Assembly: GCA_964019155.1 (NCBI GenBank)
Contig: OZ025239.1
Coordinates: 81,498,916-81,562,915 of the forward strand
Source of the DNA: Osedax fenrisi
Taxonomy: Eukaryota; Annelida; Polychaeta; Sabellida; Siboglinidae
Length of the DNA: 64,000 nt
Direction: 5' to 3'
The position numbers and the translations under genes are program-made. Positions 38,995 through 50,305 of this stretch are shown here, piece after piece; positions within the stretch are counted from its first letter, which is position 1, and every line of letters begins with the position of its first letter. The notes under the pieces were generated by a model that worked only from the letters and a program-made list of their open reading frames with translations, was not told where the DNA came from and ran no database searches.

Positions 38995-39934
38995 CTACCT
39001 ATAATTAAAAAATTCACAGTGTAACTAGAATATATAGAATAACTCTATTTAGTATACATTCTTGTTATTTATTTATCCACTAATTTATTGATTTCATATT
39101 TCTATTATCAATAGCAGCTTCTATGAGGTCTACTTGTAGCCTACATATTTGTCAAAACTCTTATTTTACTATTGCATGATGTTATAATATCGTATTGTAA
39201 TCTAGGAGTACATTTAGGATATAGGATATAAAGGGCATTTATAAAGGGCACCTATTGGAATTTCATGTTTAAATTAACGCAACAATTTATTTTCAAATTA
39301 ATTATTTCAATATAATTATGTATACATTATAATGCAATGTGATACGTATTGTAGAATATCTATAATCTAATACATTATTTTCTACTACAAAATTATAATG
39401 TATACATACAGAATATATTCTATATATTTGTGTTAATATTAGTTATTATTTATTCAATATTTGTTGATTACATTTAATAGGAAATAGAGTATTTCTTTTC
39501 ACGAGCTTACAATGTAATCCAACCTACATTATATGTGTACCTATATAGGCTAGCATACTCGACTAGCTTACTTAGATTTACTTATTTGAAATATTAATTA
39601 AAATAATATAAAATTAAGTGTTATATAACTTACAACATTATTATACATTCTATTTCATTCTAGAATAATAATGTACATTAACATATAAATAAATACGTAT
39701 ACGATAACCGACTCCGCCCATTAAAGCGTTACTAAAACGATGACGTCATTAGTAGGTATAACGGACAACCACAGTCTGCGGTACGTGCTCGTCCACGAAA
39801 TAGGTCACGCGCTGGGACTAGGTCATCAGATGAACATAAAACAGGCCGTGATGAACCCTTACGTGGATAAGTTCTACACAGAGGTAACACTTCAGAGAGA
39901 TGATATAGACGGTATCGTCAATCTGTACGGTTAG
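25615..39934 (+). CDS. Secreted matrix metalloproteinase (matrixin), MMP-B
   Basis: Exons: 25615-25683, 25733-25895, 26190-26288, 37221-37318, 37800-37878, 38206-38331, 39756-39934. All phases agree and the joined frame is 813 nt, about 270 residues, the size of matrilysins. Domains: signal peptide (1-23, hydrophobic core LLCTC); propeptide with EFLMKYKYID and ITEAICKYQQLNGL, as in the MMP peptidoglycan-binding-like fold; cysteine switch MRTPRCGYPDV; catalytic start KNALTWGVRQFDPRLDASV; SGLTFTYSPSG and DIEIGFYN; EIGHGYYP and GQIHMNMHYTF; catalytic HEIGHALGLGH; Met-turn AVMNPY; end DDIDGIVNLYG then stop. The family cleaves extracellular matrix and other secreted proteins. Oddities: no hemopexin domain, no furin motif, the structural-zinc Asp and calcium-binding Gly/Asp residues are replaced, and intron 1 is only 49 bp. 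The last acceptor could also be at 39752. A polyadenylation signal candidate AATAAA is at 40077. Confidence 0.88.
26945..28085 (-). mobile_element. RTE-like LINE, truncated and internally deleted
   Basis: The large minus-strand frame at 26957-27748 (263 codons) holds the palm and C-terminal part of an RTE/CFDP2-like reverse transcriptase: ITNLRYADDTTLIAETKNDL, HFIFLGSLI, PIVLYGAESWTMRKLERNMI, YFGHVIRAGG and RSRGRPRQRWLDSI. Directly upstream at 27784-28071 is endonuclease sequence (FIQVYAPTSTADEEEVD, YVIGDWNAKLG), joined to the RT end without the normal middle, so over a kilobase was deleted. Its 5' side abuts the tail of the L2-like element. Confidence 0.9.
28261..31073 (-). pseudogene. L2/CR1-like ORF2 (endonuclease and reverse transcriptase), broken
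   Basis: Order on the minus strand: endonuclease at 30015-31073 (LINIRSLRSN, ITETWIS, YNLYLQPRNYGRGGGVDILI, FKFICMGDFNYHFDS, SDLLTDHYLI, the last being the catalytic DH site); RT at 29409-30014 (IIKPILKKSYLDPDVLTNYR, RPISQLPILSKIMERVVSRQ); palm and C-terminal region at 28261-29046 (TSKTELLNISK, VRNLGVLIDSTLSY, MAPTTWNLLPYRLRR). Visible lesions are an in-frame TAA at the endonuclease-RT junction (just before 30014), a small frameshift near 29455-29465, and a TAG near 29168. The element therefore cannot make a full ORF2 protein. Confidence 0.9.
31080..31973 (-). CDS. L2/CR1-like ORF1 protein with N-terminal zinc finger
   Basis: An intact 297-codon frame. The N-terminus has closely spaced Cys/His (CTYCDKPC, CTNCNDCIHHKCL, then CNNCLVSK), a PHD- or B-box-like zinc-binding pattern seen in ORF1 of several L2/CR1-group elements. 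A middle part with coiled-coil-like spacing (about 90-150) is followed by a basic, aromatic region (FNSKYSRDRFLDLKFDDKYD, about 190-215) resembling the RNA-binding/transposase-22-like part of ORF1 proteins. By family, it would bind the element's RNA as a chaperone. It lies 6 bp upstream of ORF2. No stop inside, so it may still be translatable. Confidence 0.75.
   Translation of the reverse strand: MTNCTYCDKPCSTENSNSCTNCNDCIHHKCLFNADILPSAWTNNNTPPQYACAIFNSKHFLFYCNNCLVSKNDFSSPSIDVVTLNSLSVQINNIKSLILDSYNIIKKNTTYADTLKSSIESSFSSMTSKINNIPSKITHTQIDDLFAIIKNISKSSCNMDYINDMFKYFSIDNATIFDVKFINGTAIINFNSKYSRDRFLDLKFDDKYDKLFIFQSLSLDTRKLGLLYYHAIKSGSIKSLKSVFNKITNCYELRRTINDKIDWISDKYNPTQEEISAWKISFAAFSKSKSETESNKK
33383..34311. 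other. MMP-B intron 2 sequence, AT-rich
   Basis: Shared closely with unit 2 (58446-59410), including an unusually well kept non-repetitive stretch at about 33600-33720. (TA)n tracts lie around 33855-33936. I see no exon here. Confidence 0.5.
34320..36912 (-). mobile_element. KIAA1586-like hAT transposon, decayed, 2593 bp
   Basis: Ends CGGGGGTCTCA and (inverted) CAGGGGTCACG with 8-bp target duplications GGTAGTAT (34312-34319) and GGTAGTGT (36913-36920). Unit 2 near 59405-59420 lacks it. The minus strand has broken transposase pieces, for example VGNDSLICLGVREPLERGAR (near 36190) and a KIFEIRWSEFTH...ILKSWNALL stretch (near 35700-35780), fitting the hAT group annotated as KIAA1586-like or ZMYM-like. 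Many stops; not active. Confidence 0.8.
36921..37220. other. End of MMP-B intron 2
   Basis: AT-rich intron sequence before exon 4, with a run of short gtattgtgtataat repeats after the hAT and a weak acceptor region ending gattttaag. Nothing else recognised. Confidence 0.5.
37557..37767 (+). repeat. 16-bp minisatellite in MMP-B intron, about 13 copies
   Basis: Units of GTAGCTATGACGTAAT with a few variants (gatgta, gtaact, ggcgta). Each unit contains TGACGTAA, a bZIP (CRE/ATF or PAR-type) binding-site-like word. It ends about 30 bp before the exon at 37800. The unit 2 allele at 59941-61304 has about 85 copies. Confidence 0.97.
37973..38173. mobile_element. Inverted-repeat MITE in MMP-B intron 5, about 200 bp
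   Basis: Ends agctaacagtaagagcagca and tgctgctattactgttagct are inverted repeats, so the element folds into a long hairpin; inner direct repeats of agcagcataat follow. It is at the same place in MMP-D (61472-61654), hence older than the duplication. Superfamily not resolved. Confidence 0.82.
38332..39755. other. MMP-B last intron
   Basis: AT-rich intron with (AT)n tracts at about 38541-38575 and 38956-38990. Homologous sequence is at 61816-63480 in unit 2. No additional exon seen; exon 6 ends in a GT donor and the last exon begins after tcattagtag. Confidence 0.55.
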
Positions 39935-41790
39935 CCAATCACCCTCATGTCCTCGCTTAGCTGTGAAGCCTCTTTTAGCTGTGTTGATTAGCTGCAGTAA
40001 CTTTTTTAATGATTTGAAGATGGAGCAAATTATAAAAATATTTATTTTGTTTTCAATTATATATGAAAAATAATCTAATAAAATATAATTACTGATTAAT
40101 AATAAATAAATAGGATAATGATATAATTGATAATGAACAAATCTGATTTTTTGTAGGTAACACTTTAAAAGTTTGGGGTAAATATTATAGTGGGGGGAAA
40201 TTGCCCACAAAATACGTAATTATATAATACACATGATATAATACACAAGTTATATACTAGGCATATATAACCTAAATAGTTATCGAGGGTAACAGTCAAT
40301 TTATACAGAGTAAATTCGTACTAATTAATTAACTTGGCACGAATTGGTTTGGCATGAATTGACTTGTTACACATATATGGTGGTAATTCTACTACGTATC
40401 GTATGCTACAAAAGTATAGGCTTACTTACCATAATACCATACTTACAAGCATAGAGTTAGAGAGAACATTTCTCTCTAGCTCTATGCTTACAAGTGATAT
40501 AACATATAGATATCTAAAATCTTTGCATATCTTCGAATACTTTCAATTCATTGAGACAATGTTTGGAAACCTCTACTATTTTACAATCTTAATTGATTTC
40601 AATATTATATATGAGAGATGATAACATATTCATAACCTATATTAAATAAATAAATATAAGAATAAATTATTAATTATATTTATTAAATATAACATTTTTT
40701 TAAATTTGTAGGATATATAAAAATTAATGCATATCAACATTTGACGAAATTGTTCCTTTATTTAAAATATGGCTTGAGAAATAAAATAGTCGTTAATAAG
40801 GAATATATCTTTCCAGATAAATAAGATATATCTTAGCATATATTGATAATCTTCTAAATATAATATATTTCGGAATTCATTTTCATAAATATCCTATTGG
40901 CGTCAATTTTGATAAATGATAAATTTATATTTGAAGTATTGTTATTATTTACAAAACATATAATGAATATTGTTTGGGTATATTCACAACTCAACATTTA
41001 TATTTAAAATTAATAACAAAATTAATAACAAAAAGAGTAGGCGTATATTATACGACTCCACAATACTATCTGATAAATGTGTGAGTCGAATTGACTCGAT
41101 AATCATATTTAAGATTTAATTAAGATTTGAATATTTGAAATCATAACAATATTTATGTAATTGACGAGTTAAATTAACTTGAATTGAATCGATTTGAAAA
41201 TTGGTATGAAAGATGTTATACATTATATCAACAATGATTACTAAAGGTTAACTTAAAGGGTTAAGCAACAATGTTCGGGAGGTATTAATGTTGTACCTAC
41301 TTATGAATTGCAGTGAATAATACGACTAGGTCGAATCACCCGCATGCCTACCACTACGATGATGTAATAATAGGTTGTTGATGTAGTGATGTAACCTAAT
41401 GATGTAACACTTGCATTATTACACATTAAATACTATTTCATCATTTATAACACTTAACTAGTTTTAAACTATATTATAATTTTATTCCGGGGTTTCATTA
41501 TAAGTGATTATTATAATATATATATATATATAATATATTTGTTATAGGTAACTAATAGTATCTTATTGTTTATTAACACCTTTATTTCACTTTACAGGTA
41601 GGCCTTAAGAGAAGAATTATCCGTCTGTAAATTAAAAATATAAGAATATTAAATTCATATTGTTAATTAATTATTTATTATTTAATTAAATAGAATATTA
41701 ATTATTTATTTATTTTCAATAAATCGTACAATTAAATACTATCTTTAATGTATTCAATTCTATTTATTTATATATATATGACAATTTGTG

Positions 41791-41835
<45 letters not shown>

Positions 41836-42101
41836 ACACATATGTATTTCAAATATAGATTACACACAATAAAAATATATAAAGTTAGGTTTATATTTAA
41901 ATATAGGATTTGACCTACAATTGGATTTATTTACAATATTTATATAAATATGAATATGATAAAATAAAATAAATAGGCTACAAATGAAAACTTCAATAAT
42001 TTTATTATAAACTACATAGGGGCATAACATCCCATTACATTATAATATAGCTCTTTATAACTCACCAATACTTGAAATATAGGTAAATTATAATAATATT
42101 G
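39935..42101. other. Intergenic sequence between MMP-B and unit 2
   Basis: 3' flank of MMP-B with an AATAAA at 40077-40082 as candidate polyadenylation signal. It contains a near-perfect hairpin at 40448-40488 and (AT)n tracts near 41517-41530 and 41798-41828. No gene recognised. The junction to unit 2 is at 42101/42102. Confidence 0.55.
40448..40488. repeat. Perfect-type hairpin, about 19-bp arms
   Basis: AGCATAGAGTTAGAGAGAA is followed after 2-3 bases by its inverted copy TTCTCTCTAGCTCTATGCT, with one mismatch. Both sides carry ttacaag, giving short direct repeats. The loop is too short for a typical microRNA precursor. Confidence 0.85.
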
Positions 42102-42359
42102 ACTACCCCCCTCCCCGCCCCCCGATGGGGGTTACCCTACCCTCTCTACGGCTGACGAGATCACGTAATAATACTATTATATCATTATTATATTGCTCAA
42201 TATTACTACCGATATAAAACTCGTCATGATAGTAAAATATCACGTTCTGCCTATATTAAATATAACTCTATCCTCTTGTGATATTATCTACCTGAATATT
42301 ATACTTCACTCTTCTCCCCTATCCGATGCGACGTTCACTAATCACCTACCCCCACGCAG

Positions 42360-43076
42360 GAATAGGCATTCAAGAAGGCCAGTCGTTACAGCAAATGATC
42401 GATGAATTCAAATCTAAATTCTGGATCGTCTACAAGGTAGGTGTCACCCCCAGTAGATGTCACCCCCAGTAGATGTCACCCCCCCAGTAGATGTCACCCC
42501 CCAGTAGATGTCACTCCAGTAGATGTCGCCCCCCCAGTAGATGTCACCCCCCCAGTAGATATCGCCCCCCCAGTAGATGTCACCCCCCAGTAGATGTCAC
42601 CCTCCAGTAGATGTCACTCCAGTAGATGTCACCCCCCCAGTAGATGTCACCCCCCCAGTAGATGTCACCCCCCAGTAGATGTCACTCCAGTAGATGTCAC
42701 CCCCCCAGTAGATGTCACCCCCCAAGTAGATGTCACCCCCAGTAGATGTCGCCCCCCCAGTAGATGTCACCCCCCAGTAGATATCGCCCCCCCAGTAGAT
42801 GTCACCCCCAGTAGGTGTCACCCCCCCAGTAGATGTCACCCCCCCAGTAGATGTCACCCCCCCAGTAGATGTCACTCCAGTAGGTGGTGCCCCCTGTAGG
42901 TGGTGCCTCCTCATTACGGCAGCGTTTTCACCGACTTTACTCACCAGGTGGACTGCACACTGTGGCCGATCGCTCAGTTCTTCAATTTCTACTTCCTGTC
43001 ACCGCAATACAAAGTTATCTACGTGGCGCTAGTGACGTGTATCTGGAATGCTTTCCTCAGCCATATGAAACACGAG
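42360..43076 (+). pseudogene. Mpv17/PMP22-like gene copy 2, headless
   Basis: Only the last two recognised exons were duplicated: 42360-42436 (the EGQ...FW..YK exon) and 42948-43076 (WPIAQFFNFYF...WNAFLSHMKHE). Their splice sites are intact. The protein differs from copy 1 by one visible change, Arg to Lys after SPQY. The exon corresponding to 2445-2606 and anything upstream are absent because the duplication breakpoint lies in the preceding intron. There is no start or promoter of its own, so I treat it as a pseudogene; read-through splicing from a neighbouring transcript cannot be excluded. Confidence 0.85.
42437..42885 (+). repeat. Intronic minisatellite, unit 2 allele
   Basis: Same TCACCCCCCCAGTAGATG family as 2958-3345, in the same intron, with about 25 units and a different order of the short, long and gatatcgcc variants. 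The different order means units were gained and lost after the segmental duplication. Confidence 0.95.
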
Positions 43077-44199
43077 GTTAGTACAGATAGAGAGATAGAG
43101 AGATTAGTAAATTGCATTATATGTATATATATATATACATACAAATATTCATTATATATTAAATATTACAATATATAATAATAATAAACGAATAGTGTAT
43201 CTAATAATCATTACAATATTAATGCATATGGAATGTAAATTTGACATCATATATCATATATATATACATATATTTACACTATAAAAAACACCAATAGGCA
43301 GTACTATATTAGATTATTTAAAAATATTTTAAATATCCTTAGGTGATATATAACAATTGATGTTGAATAGAATTGCTAGTTTAAGTACTCAACTGAAACC
43401 TAATTACTGTAATTCACTAATTCGTACCTTGTACAATGTACATTGGTCCTGTAGTTCATGTAGAACCTTGTATTTCTCACCTCAAATTCGAATTTCCGTC
43501 AGCACTTTCTATCATGTCCACTGGACATTTTCCAGGCCTCTCTAGATTCGTGCATTTTATACGAATGCATGAATTTGCACGAATTCTATATACAAAAATG
43601 CACGATTTATTTTAAATTCGTGCACATATTTAAATTCGTGCATAATATATATTTAACTAATAAATTAAATTATTTAATTTTCATAATTTAATTTACTAAT
43701 ATATAATATAGACAATGGAATATATTTAATATGCTATATACAATTTGAATGGAAACAAATTGTATTAGTATATTTTAAGAAAGTATCTATATTTTAGTTT
43801 ATTTACCAAAGATTATTATTTATTAAAATTTGATAATTATTAATTACATTTTATTTATTTTAGACTAAAATTAATGTAATCTGTGTGTATATTAACCTAT
43901 GACTACATCGACAGCACACCATAGAAGATCTGTGATACCGAAGTCCCCCTGTAGAGATCTATTACTGCCATGTATAGTGTTATCCTCATTAGATACCCCT
44001 CGTTAGAATTGTTCCTCCTTAGATTTGTTATTTATGCAGACTACTATTTGTAGTTCATATTACTTCTATTTTATTTATATTTGTTATCAAATATTTATTT
44101 TTTTATTGAAACCACAAATCATAAATAACTAAAGGTAAAATTAGTTGCGTATTTTTAATTTTATATTTTTTTAATAACTTATTTAAAAATATTGTAGTT

Positions 44200-44375
<176 letters not shown>

Positions 44376-44689
44376 TTTTTTTTGTTATTATTATTGTTAC
44401 CATTATTGTTATTTATTTTGTTATGTAATATAATATAACATATTTTAGTATAATATCTATGACATTATAATAATTGTATATATCTTAAATAAATATATTC
44501 TATATTTGATATCTTGAAAGTTATTTAGTGTTAGTGAGCTGTATAAAGTTTATATAACTAAATAATTATATAATGTTTATATAATGTAAATTAAATTTAA
44601 AGTTATGATTATAAGCTTGATGCTAAATAAATATTATTAATAAATATTATATATAAATCTGGAATGAATTACCTTACCATACCAGGTCA

Positions 44690-47110
44690 AGCTTGCTCGG
44701 TATTCTAAGATACGTTTCTTCAAGTTATCCCTATTATCCATCAAGTTTATCAGCTATTCCACTTCACATTCAGTATCTTCTACCATTTGATCTACGAATG
44801 TCTTAGCCGGTCTATCACGAGAGCGCTGACCATGTTTGGGAGTCCATAGTAGCACATCACTAACTAGCTCATTTTTGCTTCTCCAGCAGTGTCCGGCAAA
44901 TCGTATTATTTGTTCACGTATTGAATTTATTATTTTTGGAATATTGTTATAAATCTCTCTGTTTGTCATATGCTCTCTCCAAGACATGTTCAGGGCGGCC
45001 CGTAGCATGCGCGTGTAGGCACCATAGATATTCTTCTCCAGTGTTGATGTTAATGTCCATATAATTGCTCCATATACTAGTACTGACTCAACTGTTGCTC
45101 TGAAGAAGTTTCTCTTCAAGTTTTTTTGAGAGTCTAGATTTCGATATATTAGTTAACTGGTTTAATGCAGACCAAGCTTTTCCATTTATATCGTGTTCTG
45201 TAGATGCGATATAGCTGCCAAGGTATTTAAAATCGTTAACTTGCTTTAATCTTTCACAATTCTGGCTACTCATTACATCTCGTATAGTATTATGTTGATT
45301 GAATATCATGTACTCAGTTTTATTGACATTAATGTAGAGTCCAATTTCTTTAGCCGACTTTTCTATTCTATGTAATAGTAAATTTGCTTCTCTGAGATTA
45401 TTTGTAGTGATGCAATATCATCTGCATAATCTGCGTCTGTTATGTTGACTGCAGGGTATCTTGTGTTCTTTCTTTCAGTAATTTTGAATACTAGTTCTTC
45501 ATTACAATCAATGGATTTTCTAAGTACGTAATCAAGGCAGATAATAAAAATGGTGCGATGGTATCTCCTTGCAGAACGCCGGTTGTAATGAAAGGGGTGT
45601 CTCCATCAGGTGATATGACCATAGCACATGTGTTATTATATAATATAATTATCACGTTGACAACTTCTTTTGGTATTCCATAAGCGAGAAGTATGTCTCT
45701 CATTTTATTTCTATCGATTGAATCGAATGCTTTAGAAAAGTCAATTAAAAGTAATATGGCAGGTAGGTTCTTGGCTTTTACTCCTTGATTATATGCCGTA
45801 CAGTTAGTATTTGACCATTTGTGGATCTGTTAGCTAACTAGTTCTGAAACCATTTTGATTTTTTCTAAGAATAGGATCAATTTTCGGTCTTATTCTATTT
45901 AATATCAACAAATTGTAGATCTTCGCGGAAATTGGTGTAAGTGTTATCCTTCTATAGTTTTCAGTATTGGCTAGGTTTTCTTTTTTTGGAAACGGTAGTA
46001 AACATCCTTCGTTATATCTCTGTATAGGATCCTAATTATATACACTGTTGCAGAAATGTAATAGTATGTCTTTAAATCCTTCTAGCTTCCAGACTTCCGC
46101 TAGTATTTCATCTAGACCTACAGCTTTACCATTTTTAATGCTTCTCACAGCCTTATCGATTTCATCAGAAGTGAAAGGTCCTTTATTTATGTATAATTCA
46201 CAGTGTACAATTCTTGATATTTATTCATTTTCTGTAATTCTTGGGCCTAATAAATTAACACAATAAATCTTGAAAATGTTTGTTCTATAGTTTCACCCGT
46301 TCTTCATCATTTTTCACCTTAATCTTTGATCTGCATGAGTTTTTTCTCCCACTTACCTCATTTACTGTTTTCAATGCTATTGCTGATTTTTGGTTTCTTA
46401 CAGCACAGTGTATTTCATCTATCTTTTTTTGGATGTATCCAGATTGTTCTTTTTCATAGGAAGGCTCAAATTATTTTTGTGCTCTCTTGAATTTTCTGAT
46501 ATTTTCCATTGTTGGGTGTGAATCTTTTTGTTGTGCTGTTTTTGTAGTTTCTTTCGCTCGTTGAATATATCTATAGTTTCCCATGGTATTCTTTTCTTAA
46601 GCTTTGGTTTAAGTGGTATTAATTTTTTAGCTATTTCCTTACATGCAGTTTCGAAATGTTTGTACGATGTATCAGTAGTTAGTGTAGATGAATTGCTCTG
46701 GAATACTTCGAACCTGTTTATTACTTTTATAATGAATGATTTTCGTATTTCAGGTTAATTCTTAAGGCTGCTCTAGTTATAAAGTTTTTTATTCTTATTT
46801 GAGTGTTTGTCTTATTTGAGCTGAAACAATTCGGTGGGCAGAGGCTATACTTACAAAAGAATGATATGCTCTACAATTCATTGCATTATTTTTCTACTTT
46901 TTGTTAATGATAACATAGTCGATTTGTGATGTGCTAGAGTTTGGTGCTTTATATGTCCATGTCTGACCTTGTCTTTTTTGGAAATGTGTATTTAGGCATA
47001 ATAGTTTATTTTCGGAAGATGATTTTTAAACATTTCTCCGTTTCTATTACTGTTTTGATGATAGGATAATTTAAAACTATCGTTTTGTCCTAGAGAGGAA
47101 TGAATTAATA
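44690..47110 (-). mobile_element. RTE-like LINE relic, unit 2 copy
   Basis: Counterpart of 5150-7620. The C-terminal frame at 44754-45119 (VYGAIIWTLTSTLEKNI, MTNREIYNNIP, RFAGHCWRSKNELV) and a further upstream piece at 45088-45309 (RLKQVNDFKYLGSYIASTEH) are somewhat better preserved. Differences between the copies are scattered over all codon positions, as expected for a dead element. Confidence 0.85.
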
Positions 47111-47769
47111 TTAATTATTAACATTTACTTTCAAAATCTGATAAATATTAATTAAATAAATATTCATATGGTTATATATATACATAAATACATAAATACA
47201 TTTATAAATAAACATGATGTCTAAAGAAACTTAATTTATTTGTGTATTGAAACATATAACCATAGTTATAACTTATAAGTAATAATATATTATGATGAGA
47301 GAGTACTAAACCTGCTAAACAATAACTGATCAAATATCTTAAAGAAGTATAGATATACCTTCATAAGGATAATTAATGTATTATTACTTTTTTAATTAGC
47401 ATGGTATAAGTTACCAACTGATTAAATATTCAACATATACACACCTCGTTAATGTTCGAGTTTGTAGAGAATTCAGATGGCGTAGCGCAGACTAATTCAA
47501 GTGAGTGAAAGGTCCATGAAGTATATACAAATAACTAAATAAGAAGAACATTCTTCTGAACAATAGTAACGAACTCTACTAAACTAATAAAGGAATGCAA
47601 TAAGTATTTAGTTAGATTAAAAGTTAGTCTATTATAAATATATAATAACTTCTATCTTTATAATATTAAAAAGACTCGTATACGAGGCTTTCTAATATTA
47701 TAAAGATAGAAGTTAGTAGTAAAATAGTCCTAGCTAATTACAGAGAGAGATCAGTATGTGAATCAAAAG

Positions 47770-49420
47770 TAATACGAATTGTAGTGACCGACTAGGAATC
47801 GGGAAGAGAGTTAAAAGGATGGGAGATAAATAGATAAGAGCCAGTTCTAGAGAGTATAAAGGTGGCGGTTATTGACATTTTTTAAGAAAGCGAGTTCAAC
47901 GAAAAACATTATATTAGTTCAGTAATACATTTAAACTATACACAATTTAAATAGATACATGGTAATTGTAGAGTGGAAAGGATATATAGATTTGCAGATC
48001 ATCAGCGTAGAAATAGTATTGTAATTCAGGATATTTGAGGAATATTGATATGCTATAGAGTATATAAATTATGAATATAATGTGGCTTAAGCGGTACACC
48101 ACAGGAGTGTATGAAAGACCGCGACAGTGAATAGTTGTGTACTTGAATATTTGGAAACGAAATAATGCGAAGATTAAGAGAGTCGAATACACGCGATATG
48201 TCTAGTAGGGTATGATAATATGGAGTTTTATTATCGATGGATACTGAAATATAATCAGATTGAGATGTAGGTACCTATCCCGGTGCTTCGGGTTGGTATA
48301 CAAGCGTTTTGAAAATAATCACAAATATTATTATACGTAATATAATATATTAACTGAGTTAACATAGATCATTCCAATGTCTTCAACGTTGAGGAGAGTT
48401 GAGAAATTGGTCTATAGTTTTTCAAGTTGGAGTGGTCTAATATAGGTTTCTCGAGCAATGGAGTACTATATGCAGATTTCATAGATTATTGAATAACAGA
48501 AATTAAGAGACAAATGTATTATATTTGTAATCAACCGATGAGCTAGGAGAAATGGAATGAAGTTTCTAAAGAGAAGTGAGATGTATGCAAAACTACTTAT
48601 AAAAGTACAATTGTCTGTGTTGAAAATGTGAAGTAGTTAGAGAAGATAATCAGTATTACACCAGAGTAAAATTAAATGGTGAAATGGAATTAATAACCAT
48701 AGAGATATATGTTCGGTGTCATCATTGAGACGACTAATCTGATCTCTATCTATAAATTTAAACGAAAACTCTTAATTAGAAGAATCACCATTGAGCTTAG
48801 TATTGAAGTAAGAACATTCGCAGGAGAGGTGTTTACTTCTGTAAATGGGAATAATCTGTTTTAAATGAATTTATTTATATCTAATTTGAAGTCGTCTGAG
48901 TGATATACGTAGGTTTACTAGCTAATTATTAAGAAGCCAACAAATCGAGATAATGTAATATAGCATCATTGATAATATTATAGAGAAATTCTAGTGAGGA
49001 CAAAATATGAGGGTCTTCAAGTTGTGAAAAATATAGCTAACAAACAAAGTAATGTAGATAGCATATATATATTTATAAATTAAAAAGGATTTCGTTGATT
49101 TGGAGAAGTTGGTAGTTGTAAATAAAAATGTAACTACAAAGTGATCAGAGATTAGAAAACTCTGAGAAATAGATGAAAAGAGACTAGAACGAGATGGTGA
49201 TATAACCAAGTCGATACAATAGCCATTAGTAATTGGGAAATATATATATTTATCGCGTGAGAGAGAAATCAGAGAGAGGACATTTTAAAGATGAAACAGA
49301 ATAATAGGCTCTGTTAAATTGTATATTGAAATCATCGATAATCACAATATTAACGGAGTTAATGATTTTTTCAATTATTTTAACAATGATACTATATATT
49401 ATAATTATTTATAAATCAAC
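47770..49420 (-). mobile_element. CR1/L2-like LINE relic, unit 2 copy
   Basis: Counterpart of 8720-10390, without the MITE at its left side. The frame at 47947-48192 keeps YYFYADDLQIYISF, the reverse transcriptase active-site motif, and 48991-49209 keeps SFLISDHF of the endonuclease. Otherwise decayed. Confidence 0.78.
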
Positions 49421-50105
49421 AAATATAATAAAGAAATACAATAAATAATTCAACCGTAACAATACGTTAATAATAGCAACCAGCCCTGTCTTGCTATTGA
49501 TATTTCAAAATGTTTATTATTTACAAAGTTAATATAAACATCGTACAATTAGATTACCGGTCACATTACCGTACCAGCTACCCTCAGGTACGGCGTACCT
49601 CATTAATAATGAGTAATTACTACCCACTTTACGTGTACACATTCTTCTCATGACACGACACATATTGCAATGCTCTAGCAGTATACTGCTATAGAATATT
49701 CTATAGAATAAAGTCTAATAAGGTACTATAGTGCCATACGTACGGCTATTTTATGGTCATGTGACCTAGTATTTTGATTTATAACCACGGTAGCGAGGAC
49801 ATGATAGGACACATCGCGGTGATATATTAGGCTATATGTTAACCGTACAGATATACTATACTATCGATGTCATATTTAAGAAGTTCTACTTCATCGATGA
49901 ACTCCCCTACGTAATAAGGTACCTACATAATAGCCTGTTCCGTTGTGTGGTGACCTAGTCCCAGAGCGTGACCTATTTCTCGGACGAGCACGCACCTCCG
50001 ACTGTAGTTGTCCCCTAACGAAGATACGCTACGACATGATACCCTATACATCAGTATTAGTGTGTTATTCCAATGTGTGGATGTTATTGCCTGCTGGTAA
50101 CTATC

Positions 50106-50132
50106 GTATAGATTCTATACTATAGAGTAGAG
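50106..50132. other. Candidate hAT excision footprint
   Basis: Where pseudo-MMP-A has target duplication, hAT and target duplication (GTATAGAG), C has gtataga, then ttctatac, then tatagag, then tagag. The second part is the inverted copy of the first, giving a palindrome GTATAGATTCTATAC. Palindromic fill between two slightly trimmed target copies is what hairpin-based hAT excision leaves. Confidence 0.55.
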
Positions 50133-50183
50133 TGTTCTATAGGACATATGTCCATATATCTTACGAATATTAACAACGATACT

Positions 50184-50305
50184 TAGGGGCGCTGGAACGA
50201 TTGTATGTATGTGGGGGGGGGACCAATACATATGAGATCACCGTAGATTTTAAAGTGGGAGGGGGGGGGGGTGACATACCCCCGCCCCCTGTTGCAGCTC
50301 CCCTA
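50184..50305. mobile_element. hAT-type MITE, unit 2 copy, 122 bp
   Basis: Orthologue of 12872-12990 with the same target duplication ACGATACT (50176-50183, 50306-50313). The right TIR has one change (cagctcccc). The G-runs differ in length. Confidence 0.88.
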
